Assembly (NCBI GenBank): GCA_963842065.1
Contig: CAWJEW010000002.1
Span: forward strand, 62,001 to 126,000
Direction: 5' to 3'
Source of the DNA: CAITWD01 sp963842065
GTDB lineage: Bacteria; Actinomycetota; Thermoleophilia; Miltoncostaeales; Miltoncostaeaceae
DNA length: 64,000 bases
The notes under the pieces were generated by a model. That model did not search any database. It worked only from the letters and a program-made list of their open reading frames with translations, and was not told the origin of the DNA. This document shows positions 8,702-18,072 of the stretch, piece after piece (the first letter of the stretch is position 1; each line of letters begins with the position of its first letter). The translations under genes were made by a program, and so were the position numbers.

Positions 8702-10532
8702 GTGCCCGAGCCGCCCATTTCCGAGCACGGCCTCATCGGCGACCTGCACACCGCGGCGTTGGTGTCGACCCGCGGAACGATCGACTGGTTGTGCCTGCCG
8801 CGCTTCGATTCGCCGAGCGTGTTCGCCGCGCTGCTGGACACCGACAACGGCGGCCGCTTCCGGGTCGCCCCCGACGATCCCGAGTGGGCGGTCAAGCAGC
8901 TCTACCTGCCGGATACCGCCATCCTCGCGACGCGCTTTCTGAGTACGTCCGGCGTCGGTGAGGTCGTCGACTTTATGCCTGCCGTCGATTCCGGCGTCGA
9001 TCCGGGGCACCGGCGCGTCGTGCGCATCATCCGCGTGGTTCGGGGCACGATGCGCTTCGAGATCCACTGCGATCCGCGCTTCGACTACGGACGCCAGCCG
9101 CACGAGCTGCGCGTCACCGAGGGCGGGGCGGTGTTCAGCACGCCCGACCTGACGCTGATGCTCCACGCCGCCGGGCTGACGCGCGACGGCAGCGGGGTCA
9201 GGGGGTACGTCGAGCTCAGCGCAGGCCAGAGCGTCGGGCTGGTGCTCGAGGCCGAGGGCGAGGTCGGCCCGCATCCGGTCGGCGAGGCCGCGATCTCCGC
9301 GCTCTTCGAACAGACGCGTCTGTTTTGGAAGGGCTGGCTGGGCCGCGCCTCCTATCGCGGCCGCTGGCGCGACATGGTCGACCGCTCGGCGATCACGCTC
9401 AAGCTGCTGATCCACGCCCCGACCGGCGCACCCGTCGCGGCGCCCACCGCCGGGCTGCCCGAGCAGATCGGCGGCGAGCGCAACTGGGACTACCGGTTCA
9501 CCTGGGTGCGCGACGGGTCGTTCTCGGTGGCCGCCTTGCTGGGACTCGGGTTCCGGGACGAGGCTGCCGCGTTCATCCACTGGCTCAGCGAGCGGATCCG
9601 CGAACGCGACGCGCGACGACACCGGGCCCCTGCAGATCATGTACCGCGTCGACGGGTCGCCGGACCTGCCCGAGTCCATCCTCGACCACCTTGCCGGCCA
9701 CCGCCAATCACGCCCGGTGCGCATCGGCAACGGGGCGGCCAACCAGGTGCAGCTCGACATCTACGGCGAGATGATCGATGCGGTCTTCCGGGCCGACGAG
9801 GCCGGCCTCGAGATCGACCATGCCACCTGGATGGACCTGACCAAGGTCGTCGACTGGCTCTGCGGCAACTGGGATCAGCCGGAGGCCGGGCTCTGGGAGA
9901 CCCGCGGCGGGGACAAGGACTTCGTCTACGGACGACTGATGTCCTGGGTCGCGTTTGACCGCGCGGTGCGGCTGGCGCTGTCCCGCGGGCGACCGGCGGA
10001 CATCATCCGGTGGATGGGCGAGCGGGATCGCATCTACACGCAGATCATGGAGCGCGGCTACAACGCCGAGCGGGGCGCGTTCGTGCAGCACTACGACTCC
10101 GACGTCCTCGACGCATCGCTGCTCAAGATGCCGCTGGTCGGGTTCGTCGCCCCGCACGATCCGATGTGGATCTCGACGCTCGAGGCGATGGACAAGACGC
10201 TGGTGTCCGACAGCCTGGTGTACCGGTACGACCCGGAGGCGTCCCCGGACGGGCTGCGGGGGTCCGAGGGGACGTTTTCGATGTGCACGTTCTGGTATGT
10301 CGAGGCGCTCGCCCGCTGCGGGCGTCTGCGCGACGCCCGGCTCGTCTTCGAGAAGATGCACACGTACGCAAACCATCTCGGCCTGTTCTCCGAGGAGATC
10401 GGCCTGACCGGCGATCAGCTCGGCAACTTCCCGCAGGCGTTCACCCACCTGGCGCTGATCCGTGCCGCGGTCACCCTCGACGACCTGCTCGATGCCGCAA
10501 TCGATCGGGGCGGACAGGGCGTCGCGCGCTGA
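8702..10532 (+). CDS. GH15 glucoamylase/trehalase-type glycosidase (one frame break)
   Basis: The first part runs from GTG 8702 (GAGGGG and CGGAG upstream) as PEPPISEHGLIGDLHTAALV, the usual N-terminal trehalase-like domain. The GH15 core signature ERNWDYRFTWVRDGSFS begins near residue 259. The frame breaks near 9610, and the protein continues in another frame from DDTGPLQIMYRVDGSPDLPE. The second part holds the catalytic acid region GLWETRG and the C-terminal EEIGLTGDQLGNFPQAFTH. Restored length is about 610 residues, as in actinobacterial GH15 enzymes that cut alpha-1,4-glucans or trehalose. No signal peptide is seen, so it is probably cytosolic. Both halves are well conserved, so a single-base consensus error is likely. 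Confidence 0.88.
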
Positions 10533-10561
10533 GTGGCGGGCCCCGGCGGGCGGCCGGCCAG

Positions 10562-10878
10562 ATGGTCGCCCAGACGACCGGCGGGGTCATCAACAGCTGC
10601 TCGGCGTGCGAGGGCCCCCGCCGCCGCCGGGCTCGGCCCCAAGCGCGTCCGGGTGGTTCGCCTCGGCCCGAGCGCGATGGCGACGCCGATCGGCCCCCGT
10701 GGAGAGGACTCCGGAGCGCATCGAGCGCCCCGACAATGACGTCCCGCTGGGCCGCGTGGCCCAGCCCGAGCAGATCGCGAGCGTGGCGGCGTTCTGCCGG
10801 GGTTTCGGCGCATCCGATGGACGCGGCACGACGCTGGTCACCGACTCGGCGATCGTGATTCAGCAGCCCGGGCGGTAG
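10562..10878 (+). pseudogene. Remnant of an SDR gene
   Basis: Three pieces in three frames follow SDR order. First comes ATG 10562, VAQTTGGVINSCSACEG, like the catalytic-serine region (GGSIVNTSS). Next is KRVRVVRLGPSAMATPIG, like the RVNAVAPGxxxTP region. Last is PLGRVAQPEQIASVAAF, then TTLVTDSAIVIQ, like the C-terminus. The Tyr-Lys active site is deleted. It is a decayed gene, not an ORF of its own. Convergent with the isochorismatase gene. Confidence 0.6.
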
Positions 10879-10890
10879 CGCGCAGGCACC

Positions 10891-11460
10891 TTAGGTTGCT
10901 GGCGTGAGGCTCTGCGCCCAGTCGTCGAGGCTCACGACGTCCGCCTGGCGGGGGAACACCTTCTCGACAAGGACGCGGTGGACTTCCGGGTCTGCGTCAC
11001 CGCAGCAGTCCGCGAGCACCGTGAGCCCGTAGTCGCGGTCGGCGGCCTCGCGGAGCGTCGAGAGCACCACGCCGCTGGTGGCGATGCCGGTCAGCACGAG
11101 ATCGGTGACCTCCAGCGAGCGCAGCAGCACCTCGAGATCGCTGCCGGCGAAGGCGCTCACGCGCTTCTTGACGACGACCGGCTCGCCGGGCCCCGGTCCG
11201 AGGGAGGCGTGGACCTGTGTCGCGGGGCTGTGGACCGTAAAGGCGTCGCCGGCATGCTCGACGATCGCGCCGAAGGCCTTGTTGCGGCGGCTCGTCTCCG
11301 TGTAGCCCGGTCGGAACGCGACGCGCACGAAGATCACCGGAACGCCCGCGCGCCGCGCCGCCGTGACGGCCGCCCCGACGCGCGCGAGCACGGATCCGTC
11401 GCCGTCGATGCGCTCGACGATCCCATTTTGCATGTCCATCACCAGCAGCGCGGTGCCCAT
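10891..11460 (-). CDS. Isochorismatase-fold cysteine-hydrolase family protein
   Basis: 189 residues from an ATG preceded by AGGGAGAG. It starts MGTALLVMDMQNGIVERI with the family Asp at position 9, and KKRVSAF supplies the Lys at 98/99. The segment GIATSGVVLST aligns with the usual G-x-x-T-N-x-C-V motif, but Val131 replaces the nucleophilic Cys. The classic amidase or hydrolase mechanism is therefore unlikely. Many actinobacterial relatives share this sequence, so it is a subfamily trait rather than damage. Function unknown. It is divergent from the MFS gene at 11617. Confidence 0.88.
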   Translation of the reverse strand: MGTALLVMDMQNGIVERIDGDGSVLARVGAAVTAARRAGVPVIFVRVAFRPGYTETSRRNKAFGAIVEHAGDAFTVHSPATQVHASLGPGPGEPVVVKKRVSAFAGSDLEVLLRSLEVTDLVLTGIATSGVVLSTLREAADRDYGLTVLADCCGDADPEVHRVLVEKVFPRQADVVSLDDWAQSLTPAT

Positions 11461-11616
11461 GTGCTCTCCCTGCCGCGTCCCGTGTCCCGGGCAACATCGG
11501 GCTGCCCGGCGGCCCCGTCGGCTGACCGTATCAGCCGCCACCGCACGCCGGCCGCGGCTCCGGGCGCCGTCCGCCGCCGCATGGCGCCGACGCGTCGGCG
11601 CCGACATACTGCGTCC

Positions 11617-13185
11617 ATGTCCGAGTTGTCGCGACCCGCCCCCGCGGTCGTCGACGGTGACATGGCGGGGCACCTTGGCATTCGCACGGCATCCGGCCGG
11701 TGGGTGGTGGCCGCCACCGTCCTGGGCTCCGGCATGGCCAGCATCGACGCCACCGTCGTCGGCATCGCGCTCCCGACGATCGGGCGCCAGTTCGATGCTC
11801 GGGTCTCCGAGCTGCAGTGGGTCACCAACGCCTACACGCTGACCCTCGCGGGGCTGCTGCTGTTGGGCGGCTCGCTCGGTGACCGGTACGGTCGGCGCCG
11901 GATCTTTTTGATCGGCACCGTCTGGTTCGCGGCGGCGTCGATGCTCTGTGGCGTCGCGCCCAGTGTTCAGACGCTCATCGCGGCGCGGGCCCTGCAAGGC
12001 GTGGGTGCGGCGCTTCTGACCCCAGGCAGCCTGGCGATCCTGCAGGCCGCCTTTGCCCCCGCCGATCGCGCGAAGGCGATCGGCGCATGGTCGGGGTTCG
12101 GCGGGGTCGCGACGGCGATCGGGCCGTTTCTGGGCGGTTGGCTGATCGGAGCGGCCTCGTGGCGGCTAATCTTCTTCATCAACGTGCCGGTCGCCGCCGC
12201 GGTGCTCGTCGTCGCGTCCCGCCACGTGCCGGAGTCCCGGGACAGTACGTCTGCCGGCCGCATCGACGTTACCGGGGCCGTCCTGGTCAGCGCCGGACTG
12301 GCGGGGGTCGTCTACGGCCTGACCGAGGCCGCCACCAGCGGCTGGACCGCGCCGGTCACCCTCGTGCCGGTGGTGGCCGGCGGACTCCTGCTGTGCGCGT
12401 TCGTCGTCGTCGAGGCACGGGGCAGGTCGCCGATGATGCCGCTTGGCATCTTCGGTTCGGGCCAGTTCTCGGGGGCCAACGCGGTGACGTTCGTGGTCTA
12501 CGGCGGGCTCGGCGGTGCCCTGTTCCTGTTGCCGATCCAACTCCAGCAGGTCGTCGGGTTCTCGCCGCTGGCCGCCGGCACGGCGCTTCTGCCGATCACG
12601 GTCATCATGCTGGCGCTCTCGGCACGCTCCGGCGCGCTCGCGGCGCGAATCGGACCGCGTCTGCAGATGTCGGTCGGGCCGCTGATCGTCGCGGCGGGGC
12701 TCGCGCTCATGTCGCGGATCGGTGCGGGCGGGAGCTACACCCACCAGGTGCTGCCGGCGGTGGTGGTCCTGGGGTTCGGCCTGGCGGTGACCGTGGCCCC
12801 GCTGACCGCCGCGGTGCTGGCCGCCGCGCCCACGCACCGCTCGGGGGTCGCCTCCGCCATCAACAACGACGTGGCCCGCGTCGGCGCGTTGGTCGCTGTC
12901 GCCGTGCTGCCGAGCATCGCGGGGCTCTCCGGCGACAGCTACCTGCATCCGGACGTATTCTCGGTCGGGTTTCACCGAGCGGTGCTGATCGCGGCGGCGG
13001 CGTGCGTCGTCGGTGCGCTCGTCGCAGTGCTGACGATCCGCAACCCGCCGCGGGCCGTCGAGGAGCCGGCGCTTGAGGGCTGGCAGTGCGCCCTGGATGC
13101 GCCGCCGCTCGGCGGCGCATCCGCGCACGCCGGCGCTCCCGGGTCGGGCGTCATTGCGGCTGGCGGGGCCGACGTGGGATCATGA
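11617..13185 (+). CDS. DHA2-type MFS multidrug exporter
   Basis: 522 residues, intact. Fourteen predicted helices and family motifs: GSGMASIDATVVGIALPT, LQWVTNAYTLTL, GDRYGRRRIFLIG, and ARALQGVGAALLTPGSLAIL (motif C). It is a likely proton antiporter exporting drugs or amphiphiles across the cytoplasmic membrane. The start was placed at ATG 11617 because the upstream open frame is low complexity and overlaps the divergent isochorismatase gene. No regulator is adjacent. Confidence 0.92.
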   Translation: MSELSRPAPAVVDGDMAGHLGIRTASGRWVVAATVLGSGMASIDATVVGIALPTIGRQFDARVSELQWVTNAYTLTLAGLLLLGGSLGDRYGRRRIFLIGTVWFAAASMLCGVAPSVQTLIAARALQGVGAALLTPGSLAILQAAFAPADRAKAIGAWSGFGGVATAIGPFLGGWLIGAASWRLIFFINVPVAAAVLVVASRHVPESRDSTSAGRIDVTGAVLVSAGLAGVVYGLTEAATSGWTAPVTLVPVVAGGLLLCAFVVVEARGRSPMMPLGIFGSGQFSGANAVTFVVYGGLGGALFLLPIQLQQVVGFSPLAAGTALLPITVIMLALSARSGALAARIGPRLQMSVGPLIVAAGLALMSRIGAGGSYTHQVLPAVVVLGFGLAVTVAPLTAAVLAAAPTHRSGVASAINNDVARVGALVAVAVLPSIAGLSGDSYLHPDVFSVGFHRAVLIAAAACVVGALVAVLTIRNPPRAVEEPALEGWQCALDAPPLGGASAHAGAPGSGVIAAGGADVGS

Positions 13186-13238
13186 CCAGGGCGCCGGTTG
13201 TGGCGCCCGGGATGTTGGAGCCAAGGGAGCTGCCAGGC

Positions 13239-14357
13239 ATGGAGACCGACGGCACGCACGAGGCTCGCCGTGCGAGCGCCGGCGACATCTCGCCGAACCT
13301 GACGCCCGGGGGGATCGAGGAGTACGTCGTCGACGGGGCCGTCGACGGGGCGATCGACGAGCGGCTCAACGTGGTGCGCGACGTGCTCTCCCAGGCGCGG
13401 CCCGCGGATCGGCTGGCCGTCGCCCGCTGGCTCAACGCGATCGTCGGTGGAAGCTCGCCGGACGAGATCCCGGGGCTGCGCCGGGTGATCCTCGAACAGG
13501 ACGAACCGGTCTACGGCACGATCCCGATGGAATCCGACGACGAGCTGGTCGAGGCGTGGCAGAGCGGCGTCTACCCCTACCAGAACCTGATGTCCCGCAA
13601 GACCTACGAGCGCCAGAAGTACCACCTGCAGGTCGAGTTGCTCAAGCTCCAGGCGTGGGTCAAAGACACCGGTCAGCGGGTCGTGATCCTGTTTGAGGGT
13701 CGTGATGCCGCCGGCAAGGGCGGGACGATCAAGCGCTTCATGGAACACCTGAACCCCCGCGGCGCTCGCGTCGTCGCGCTGGAGAAGCCGACACCGGTCG
13801 AGCAGGGCCAGTGGTACTTCCAGCGCTACGTCCAGCACCTGCCGACCAAGGGCGAGATCGTCCTGTTCGACCGGTCCTGGTACAACCGGTCCGGGGTCGA
13901 GCGGGTCATGGGGTTTTGCACCGACGCCGAGCTGGACGAGTTCCTGCGCCAGGTGCCCGAGTTCGAGCGCAACCTGACCCGCAGCGGCGTGCACCTGGTC
14001 AAGTTCTGGTTCTCGGTGAGCCGCGACGAACAGCGCCGGCGCTTCATGGAGCGCGAGCGCCACCCCTTAAAGCAATGGAAGCTGTCACCGATCGATCTGG
14101 CGTCGCTGGAGAAGTGGGACGACTACACCGACGCCAAGAACGCCATGTTCCAGGCGACCGACATCGACGAAGCCCCCTGGACGGTCATCAAGTCCGACTG
14201 CAAGAAGCGCGCCCGGCTGAACGCGATCCGCTACGTCCTGCACAAGCTGCCGTACGCCGGCAAGGTCGTCGGTGAGATCGGGCTACTCGACCCGTTGCTG
14301 GTCGGACGCGCCGGCGACGTCTACGAGACGGGCGAGATCAGTCAGTTCAGCGCGTAG
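13239..14357 (+). CDS. ppk2: Polyphosphate kinase 2
   Basis: 372 residues from ATG 13239, chosen because AAGGGAG lies 9 nt upstream; an in-frame ATG at 13182 lacks such a site. The Walker A motif is GRDAAGKGGT at 154-163 and Walker B is LFDRSWYNRSGVERV around Asp211, with the lid arginines in SRDEQRRRF. Single-domain PPK2 moves phosphate between polyphosphate and nucleotides (GTP/ATP formation). The N-terminal 100 residues are a poorly conserved extension. Follows the MFS gene by 53 nt. Confidence 0.94.
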   Translation: METDGTHEARRASAGDISPNLTPGGIEEYVVDGAVDGAIDERLNVVRDVLSQARPADRLAVARWLNAIVGGSSPDEIPGLRRVILEQDEPVYGTIPMESDDELVEAWQSGVYPYQNLMSRKTYERQKYHLQVELLKLQAWVKDTGQRVVILFEGRDAAGKGGTIKRFMEHLNPRGARVVALEKPTPVEQGQWYFQRYVQHLPTKGEIVLFDRSWYNRSGVERVMGFCTDAELDEFLRQVPEFERNLTRSGVHLVKFWFSVSRDEQRRRFMERERHPLKQWKLSPIDLASLEKWDDYTDAKNAMFQATDIDEAPWTVIKSDCKKRARLNAIRYVLHKLPYAGKVVGEIGLLDPLLVGRAGDVYETGEISQFSA

Positions 14358-14367
14358 CCACGCTGCA

Positions 14368-14389
14368 CGCACCCCCGGCCGGGGCTGCG
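14368..14389. terminator. Hairpin between convergent genes
   Basis: CGCA-c-CCCC-ggcc-GGGG-c-TGCG forms a short stem-loop 10 nt after the ppk2 stop and 12 nt before the stop of the opposing small gene. Probably bidirectional. Confidence 0.5.
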
Positions 14390-14400
14390 CGGACGCCGGC

Positions 14401-14562
14401 TCAGCGAAACGACCAGAACCTGCGCTTGGCCGGGGCCGGCGGCCGGGTCCGACACTGACAGCGCTGTTGGGGCGGCACGTGGCCGAGGATCTGCTCGACG
14501 TGCTGGCCGCAGCCCTTCCAGGTCGGTCGTCCGCAGGTGCGACAGGTGACTTGGCGACACAT
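14401..14562 (-). CDS. Small Cys-rich conserved actinobacterial protein
   Basis: 53 residues starting MCRQVTCRTCGRPTWKGCGQ, followed by HVEQILGHVPPQQRC. It has six cysteines, including CxxC and CxxxC spacings that could bind zinc. Very similar short proteins (CRxVTCxxCGKPTWxGCGxHVEQVL) are common in actinobacteria, with no assigned function. It sits 71 nt downstream of the truncated DsrE-like gene on the same strand. Confidence 0.75.
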   Translation of the reverse strand: MCRQVTCRTCGRPTWKGCGQHVEQILGHVPPQQRCQCRTRPPAPAKRRFWSFR

Positions 14563-14633
14563 ACCCCAAAGGGTATCGCGCGCGCGATCCGATGCCGCGG
14601 CGGCGTCGTGCGGCAGCGGGGCGCACGCGCCTA

Positions 14634-14855
14634 TCAGGCGAAGATGATCTGGCCTCCGGGGGCCATCGCGTAGAACTCGCCGACCGTGATGATGTCGGTG
14701 ACCTGGTCGATGAGATCGTCCCTGCTGAGCTCGAACAGATCGACCGACGCCTTGCAGCCGTACCGGCCCGCCTCGGTGTCGGAGATTATCTCGATGAATT
14801 CGGGAATGGGCGGGATGTCGAGCCGTCCCATCTTCTGTTTGAGGGAGTGCGTCAT
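14634..14855 (-). pseudogene. 5'-truncated DsrE/peroxiredoxin-like fragment
   Basis: The C-terminal half of a DsrE/DsrF-like sulfur-relay protein is clear: MTHSLKQKMGRLDIPPIPEF, then YGCKASVDLF and TVGEFYAMAPGGQIIFA. The conserved Cys is in YGCKAS. The family's N-terminal strand and helix (about 70 residues) cannot be found in any frame upstream. The 73-residue ORF from ATG 14855 is therefore a remnant unless the short form is functional. Confidence 0.65.
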
Positions 14856-15095
14856 CACCGATGACACGCCGGGCAGGCCGCCAGAGTCGCCCCGGTGCCG
14901 GCACCGGGGATGACGTGGAGCCCATACTTCGAAGATCGGTCCGGACGTTTTCGCGGACGCGGCGTGCGCGAGGTGGCTTACGGACGCTTCCTGCGCAGGT
15001 CGCGGCGTCTTTGGGTGGAGTTCTTTACAGAATTCACACGGCGCCCGGATGCCCGAGCCGTCAAGGCGGCGCGGATCCCGCCCGATGCACACCGC

Positions 15096-16427
15096 GTGAA
15101 ACGGCTTCTCGCCATCCTCGCCGGGCTGGTCTGCGCGGCGGTCGTCGCGGTTCCGGCGCTCGGGCTGACGCTCCCCGCGATCTCGGTCAACAACCCCGGC
15201 TACTCATGGGCCGCCGCGCCGCTTGCCGACCTGGTGGCGCACCACGGCTGGCCGTCCACCGACACCGCAAGTCTCGGTCGCATCGCCACTCGCCGCGAGC
15301 TTGCGCGCGGCTTGGCGGAGCTGCTGCGCGCCCGCGGCAAGACGCCGCCGGCGCGTCTGGTGCGCCCGTCGGACATCGCGACCACCGACCCGGACCTCGA
15401 GGCGATCGAGTGGGTGTCGACGACCGGCCTGCTCGGCGCGCCCGGCGCGGCGTTTTTGCCGAGTGCCGGGATCACCACGCGCGCTGCCGAGCTGGCGATC
15501 GTGCAGATCTTCGGCCTGACGCCCGAGATGAACGCGCTCGCGACGCTGCACACCGACAACGGCACGCGGCTGCCGATCCCGGCCGGGTTCGCGGAGGAAG
15601 TCATCGCGTCCGACCTCGGTCTGCGCCACGACTATCCCTCCGGCTACGACTACCTGGAGACCTCCGCCGGTGCACCGATGCCGCTCGCCGAGCTCGCCGG
15701 GATGGTCGACGCGGCGGTGCATCTGCCGGCGTCAAAGCTCGCCTATGTGTCGAGCCTGTCCTCGATCGTGCTGCCGAACCTGACGGCCAACGAGCGCACG
15801 GTGATCGACGCGGCGCTGGCGGTTGTCGGCAGCCCGTATGTCTGGGGCGGCACGTCGCCGAATGTGCAGTCGCTGTTCGGCAGCACGACCGCGGGCGGAT
15901 TTGACTGCTCGGGTCTGGTGTGGTGGGCGTACAAGCTCAGCCCCGCCTCGGACGCGGCCGGCCTCGGGCGGGACATCATCGGCCGGACGTCCGACGAGAT
16001 GGCCTTCGAGAACCCGTCGGAGAAGATCCCGGTCTCGCAGGTACACGCCGGGGATCTGGTGTTCTTCGGGCCCGACGGGCCGCGCACGCCGCGCGGGCAG
16101 ATCGAGCACGTCGTGATCGCCCTCGGCAACGGCTGGATGATCCACTCCAACACCCCGACCGGCGGTGTCTCGATCGAGCACCTGACCGGCTTCTGGGACG
16201 CGGCGCTTGCCTGGGCACGCCGGCCGGCGGCGATGGGCGCGGTGGTTCCCGCCGCTCCCCATCCAACCAACGCCGTGGCTGGGCAGATGACCCGCGCGCG
16301 GTGGATCCTGGTTCTGGAGTTCATTCATGCCCACTACCGCCCCGGGCTCTGGAGCGCGGTGTGGCGCAAGTTCTCCTCCAATCCCGCCGCCGCCTACGCG
16401 CTGCTCAAGCGCGAGCACCTGGTGTAG
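15096..16427 (+). CDS. Secreted NlpC/P60 cell-wall peptidase
   Basis: 443 residues from GTG 15096. The start codon is followed by a signal peptide (KRLLAILAGLVCAAVVAVPA), so this start fits best. Residues 30-200 look like S-layer-homology-type repeats. The NlpC/P60 domain follows, with Cys271 (GFDCSGLVWWAY), His338 (IEHVVIAL) and His350 (MIHSNT). It would cut stem peptides of peptidoglycan outside the cell. The last about 43 residues are a separate motif (AHYRPGLWSAVWRKFSSNPA) also present in the GH16 protein at 51286. It is convergent with the PQQ-propeller gene, with a shared terminator. Confidence 0.9.
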   Translation: MKRLLAILAGLVCAAVVAVPALGLTLPAISVNNPGYSWAAAPLADLVAHHGWPSTDTASLGRIATRRELARGLAELLRARGKTPPARLVRPSDIATTDPDLEAIEWVSTTGLLGAPGAAFLPSAGITTRAAELAIVQIFGLTPEMNALATLHTDNGTRLPIPAGFAEEVIASDLGLRHDYPSGYDYLETSAGAPMPLAELAGMVDAAVHLPASKLAYVSSLSSIVLPNLTANERTVIDAALAVVGSPYVWGGTSPNVQSLFGSTTAGGFDCSGLVWWAYKLSPASDAAGLGRDIIGRTSDEMAFENPSEKIPVSQVHAGDLVFFGPDGPRTPRGQIEHVVIALGNGWMIHSNTPTGGVSIEHLTGFWDAALAWARRPAAMGAVVPAAPHPTNAVAGQMTRARWILVLEFIHAHYRPGLWSAVWRKFSSNPAAAYALLKREHLV

Positions 16428-16459
16428 CGCACCGCCCCCCCGGCCGGGGGGCAGTGCGC
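16427..16459. terminator. Bidirectional terminator
   Basis: GCGCAC-c-GCCCCCC and GGGGGGC-a-GTGCGC pair across a 5-nt loop between two converging genes (stops at 16427 and 16474). Confidence 0.75.
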
Positions 16460-16473
16460 CTACCGCGGCCTGA

Positions 16474-17784
16474 TCAGCTCGGCGCCAGCGCGGTGATCTC
16501 GTCGAGGCCCGGGGCGACGATGATGCCCTGGACTGCGACGGGTGCGGCGTAGCGGCCGTTCTGACGGGTGAGCTCGAGCGCGCCGGTCCGGGCATCGAGC
16601 GCGTACAGGTGCCCGGACGCGGCGGTGGCACCGAGGGTGGCAATCCAGACCATGTTGCCGATCACCGAGGGCGATCCGGAAATCGGGTAGCCCATGTCAC
16701 GCTGCCAGACGACGTGGCCGCTCTGGGCGTTGAAGGCGTACAGGTTGTGGTCGTAGGACCCAATGAACACGAGCCCGTAGGCGACCGCGGGGCTCGAGTA
16801 GACATATCCGCCCGTGACCGCGGTCCAGTTGATCTGGCCGGTATCGGCGTTGATGCCGAGCACGTCGCCGTTGGTGTTGCCGGTCAAGACCTGGCCGCCG
16901 GCCACCGCAGCCGCGCCGTAGAAGCGGCCCGACCCGGAATAGTACCCGCTCGGGGCCGTCGTGCGCCAGACGACCGCGCCGTTGGACGGGTCGAGGGCCT
17001 CGATCTGACCGCCGTAATTGCCAACGATGATGTGGCTGCCGGCGTCGGCGATTGCGCCCTTGACCGAGCCCGCCACCGCCTCCTGCCAGACGATCTGGTG
17101 GCTCGTGAGCGAAATCCGCACGACCTCACCGGCGCGCGTTCCGACGAAGACGCCGTCGCCGATCACCAGCGGCGACGTCTCGACCGACGATCCGAGGGCG
17201 ACCTTCCAGATCTGCGCACCGGTCGCCGGGTCGAGCGCGTAGACATCGCCGGCCTGGTTGGCAAAGATCGCGCGCTGGGGCTCGCCCGCGCTCGGGGTGC
17301 TCGGGAGCCCGGTCAGTGCCGGAGATGCGGCGAGGCGCGAGCCGAGCGCGCGCTTCCACAGCAGCGCGCCGGTCTGCAGGTTGTAGGCCAGCCCGTAGCC
17401 GTAGTTGGCCACGACCACGCGGCCGTCGCCGATGACCGGCGGCAACTCGATCAGCCCGCCGGTGTTGGCCGTCCAGAGCGTCCGGAAGGGCAGCGCGGAG
17501 CTCACGGCGGTGTCGGCGCGGGTGTTGCCGGGCGTGTTGCCGAAGGTGGGCCACGCGCCGGAGTTCACGAGCGCGGCGGCGCGGTTGTTGGCCGCGGCCT
17601 TGGCGGCGCTCGGCGCGGTTGCCGTCTTGTTGGCCGGCGGGCTCTTTTTGAACCAGCCAGCCAGCGCCCCGATGCCGACGACCAGCAGGACGACGACAGC
17701 CACGGCCACGACGCCCGCGATGATGCGGCGCCGACGGATCTGCGCCTGACGGGCTTGGCGGCGGTCGGGACGTGAGGTGCTCAT
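16474..17784 (-). CDS. Membrane-anchored PQQ-like beta-propeller protein
   Basis: 436 residues. A basic N-terminus, one membrane anchor (about 22-44) and then repeated propeller blades of the form SPxxxDGxVFVGTxxGxVxAL. Examples are VETSPLVIGDGVFVGTRAG and YSSPAVAYGLVFIGSYDHN. This resembles BamB/PQQ_2 repeats, but there is no dehydrogenase active site. It is probably an extracytoplasmic scaffold or sensor. Such proteins are frequent in Thermoleophilia. Confidence 0.85.
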   Translation of the reverse strand: MSTSRPDRRQARQAQIRRRRIIAGVVAVAVVVLLVVGIGALAGWFKKSPPANKTATAPSAAKAAANNRAAALVNSGAWPTFGNTPGNTRADTAVSSALPFRTLWTANTGGLIELPPVIGDGRVVVANYGYGLAYNLQTGALLWKRALGSRLAASPALTGLPSTPSAGEPQRAIFANQAGDVYALDPATGAQIWKVALGSSVETSPLVIGDGVFVGTRAGEVVRISLTSHQIVWQEAVAGSVKGAIADAGSHIIVGNYGGQIEALDPSNGAVVWRTTAPSGYYSGSGRFYGAAAVAGGQVLTGNTNGDVLGINADTGQINWTAVTGGYVYSSPAVAYGLVFIGSYDHNLYAFNAQSGHVVWQRDMGYPISGSPSVIGNMVWIATLGATAASGHLYALDARTGALELTRQNGRYAAPVAVQGIIVAPGLDEITALAPS

Positions 17785-18072
17785 CGGTACGGGTCCTCCG
17801 GGGTGTGCAGGGCGGTCGCGGATGCTACTCGCGTGGATCGGGGGGTGACCTCACAGGGTGCCAGAACGCGTCCCAAACTAGCTACGGCCTCGGGCGCCCC
17901 AACTCCTGCGGCACCACGGCCCGGGTTTACAAACGCTCACGCGCGGAGCCCTGCCAAACGCGCCGCCGCCGATCCGTCGCGCCACGGCGGGAGCCCGCAC
18001 GACGGGCGCAGCGCGGTCGATCACGTCGCCCGCGCGCTGTAGCGTCACCGGCAGGCCACAGGGAGATGGGCG

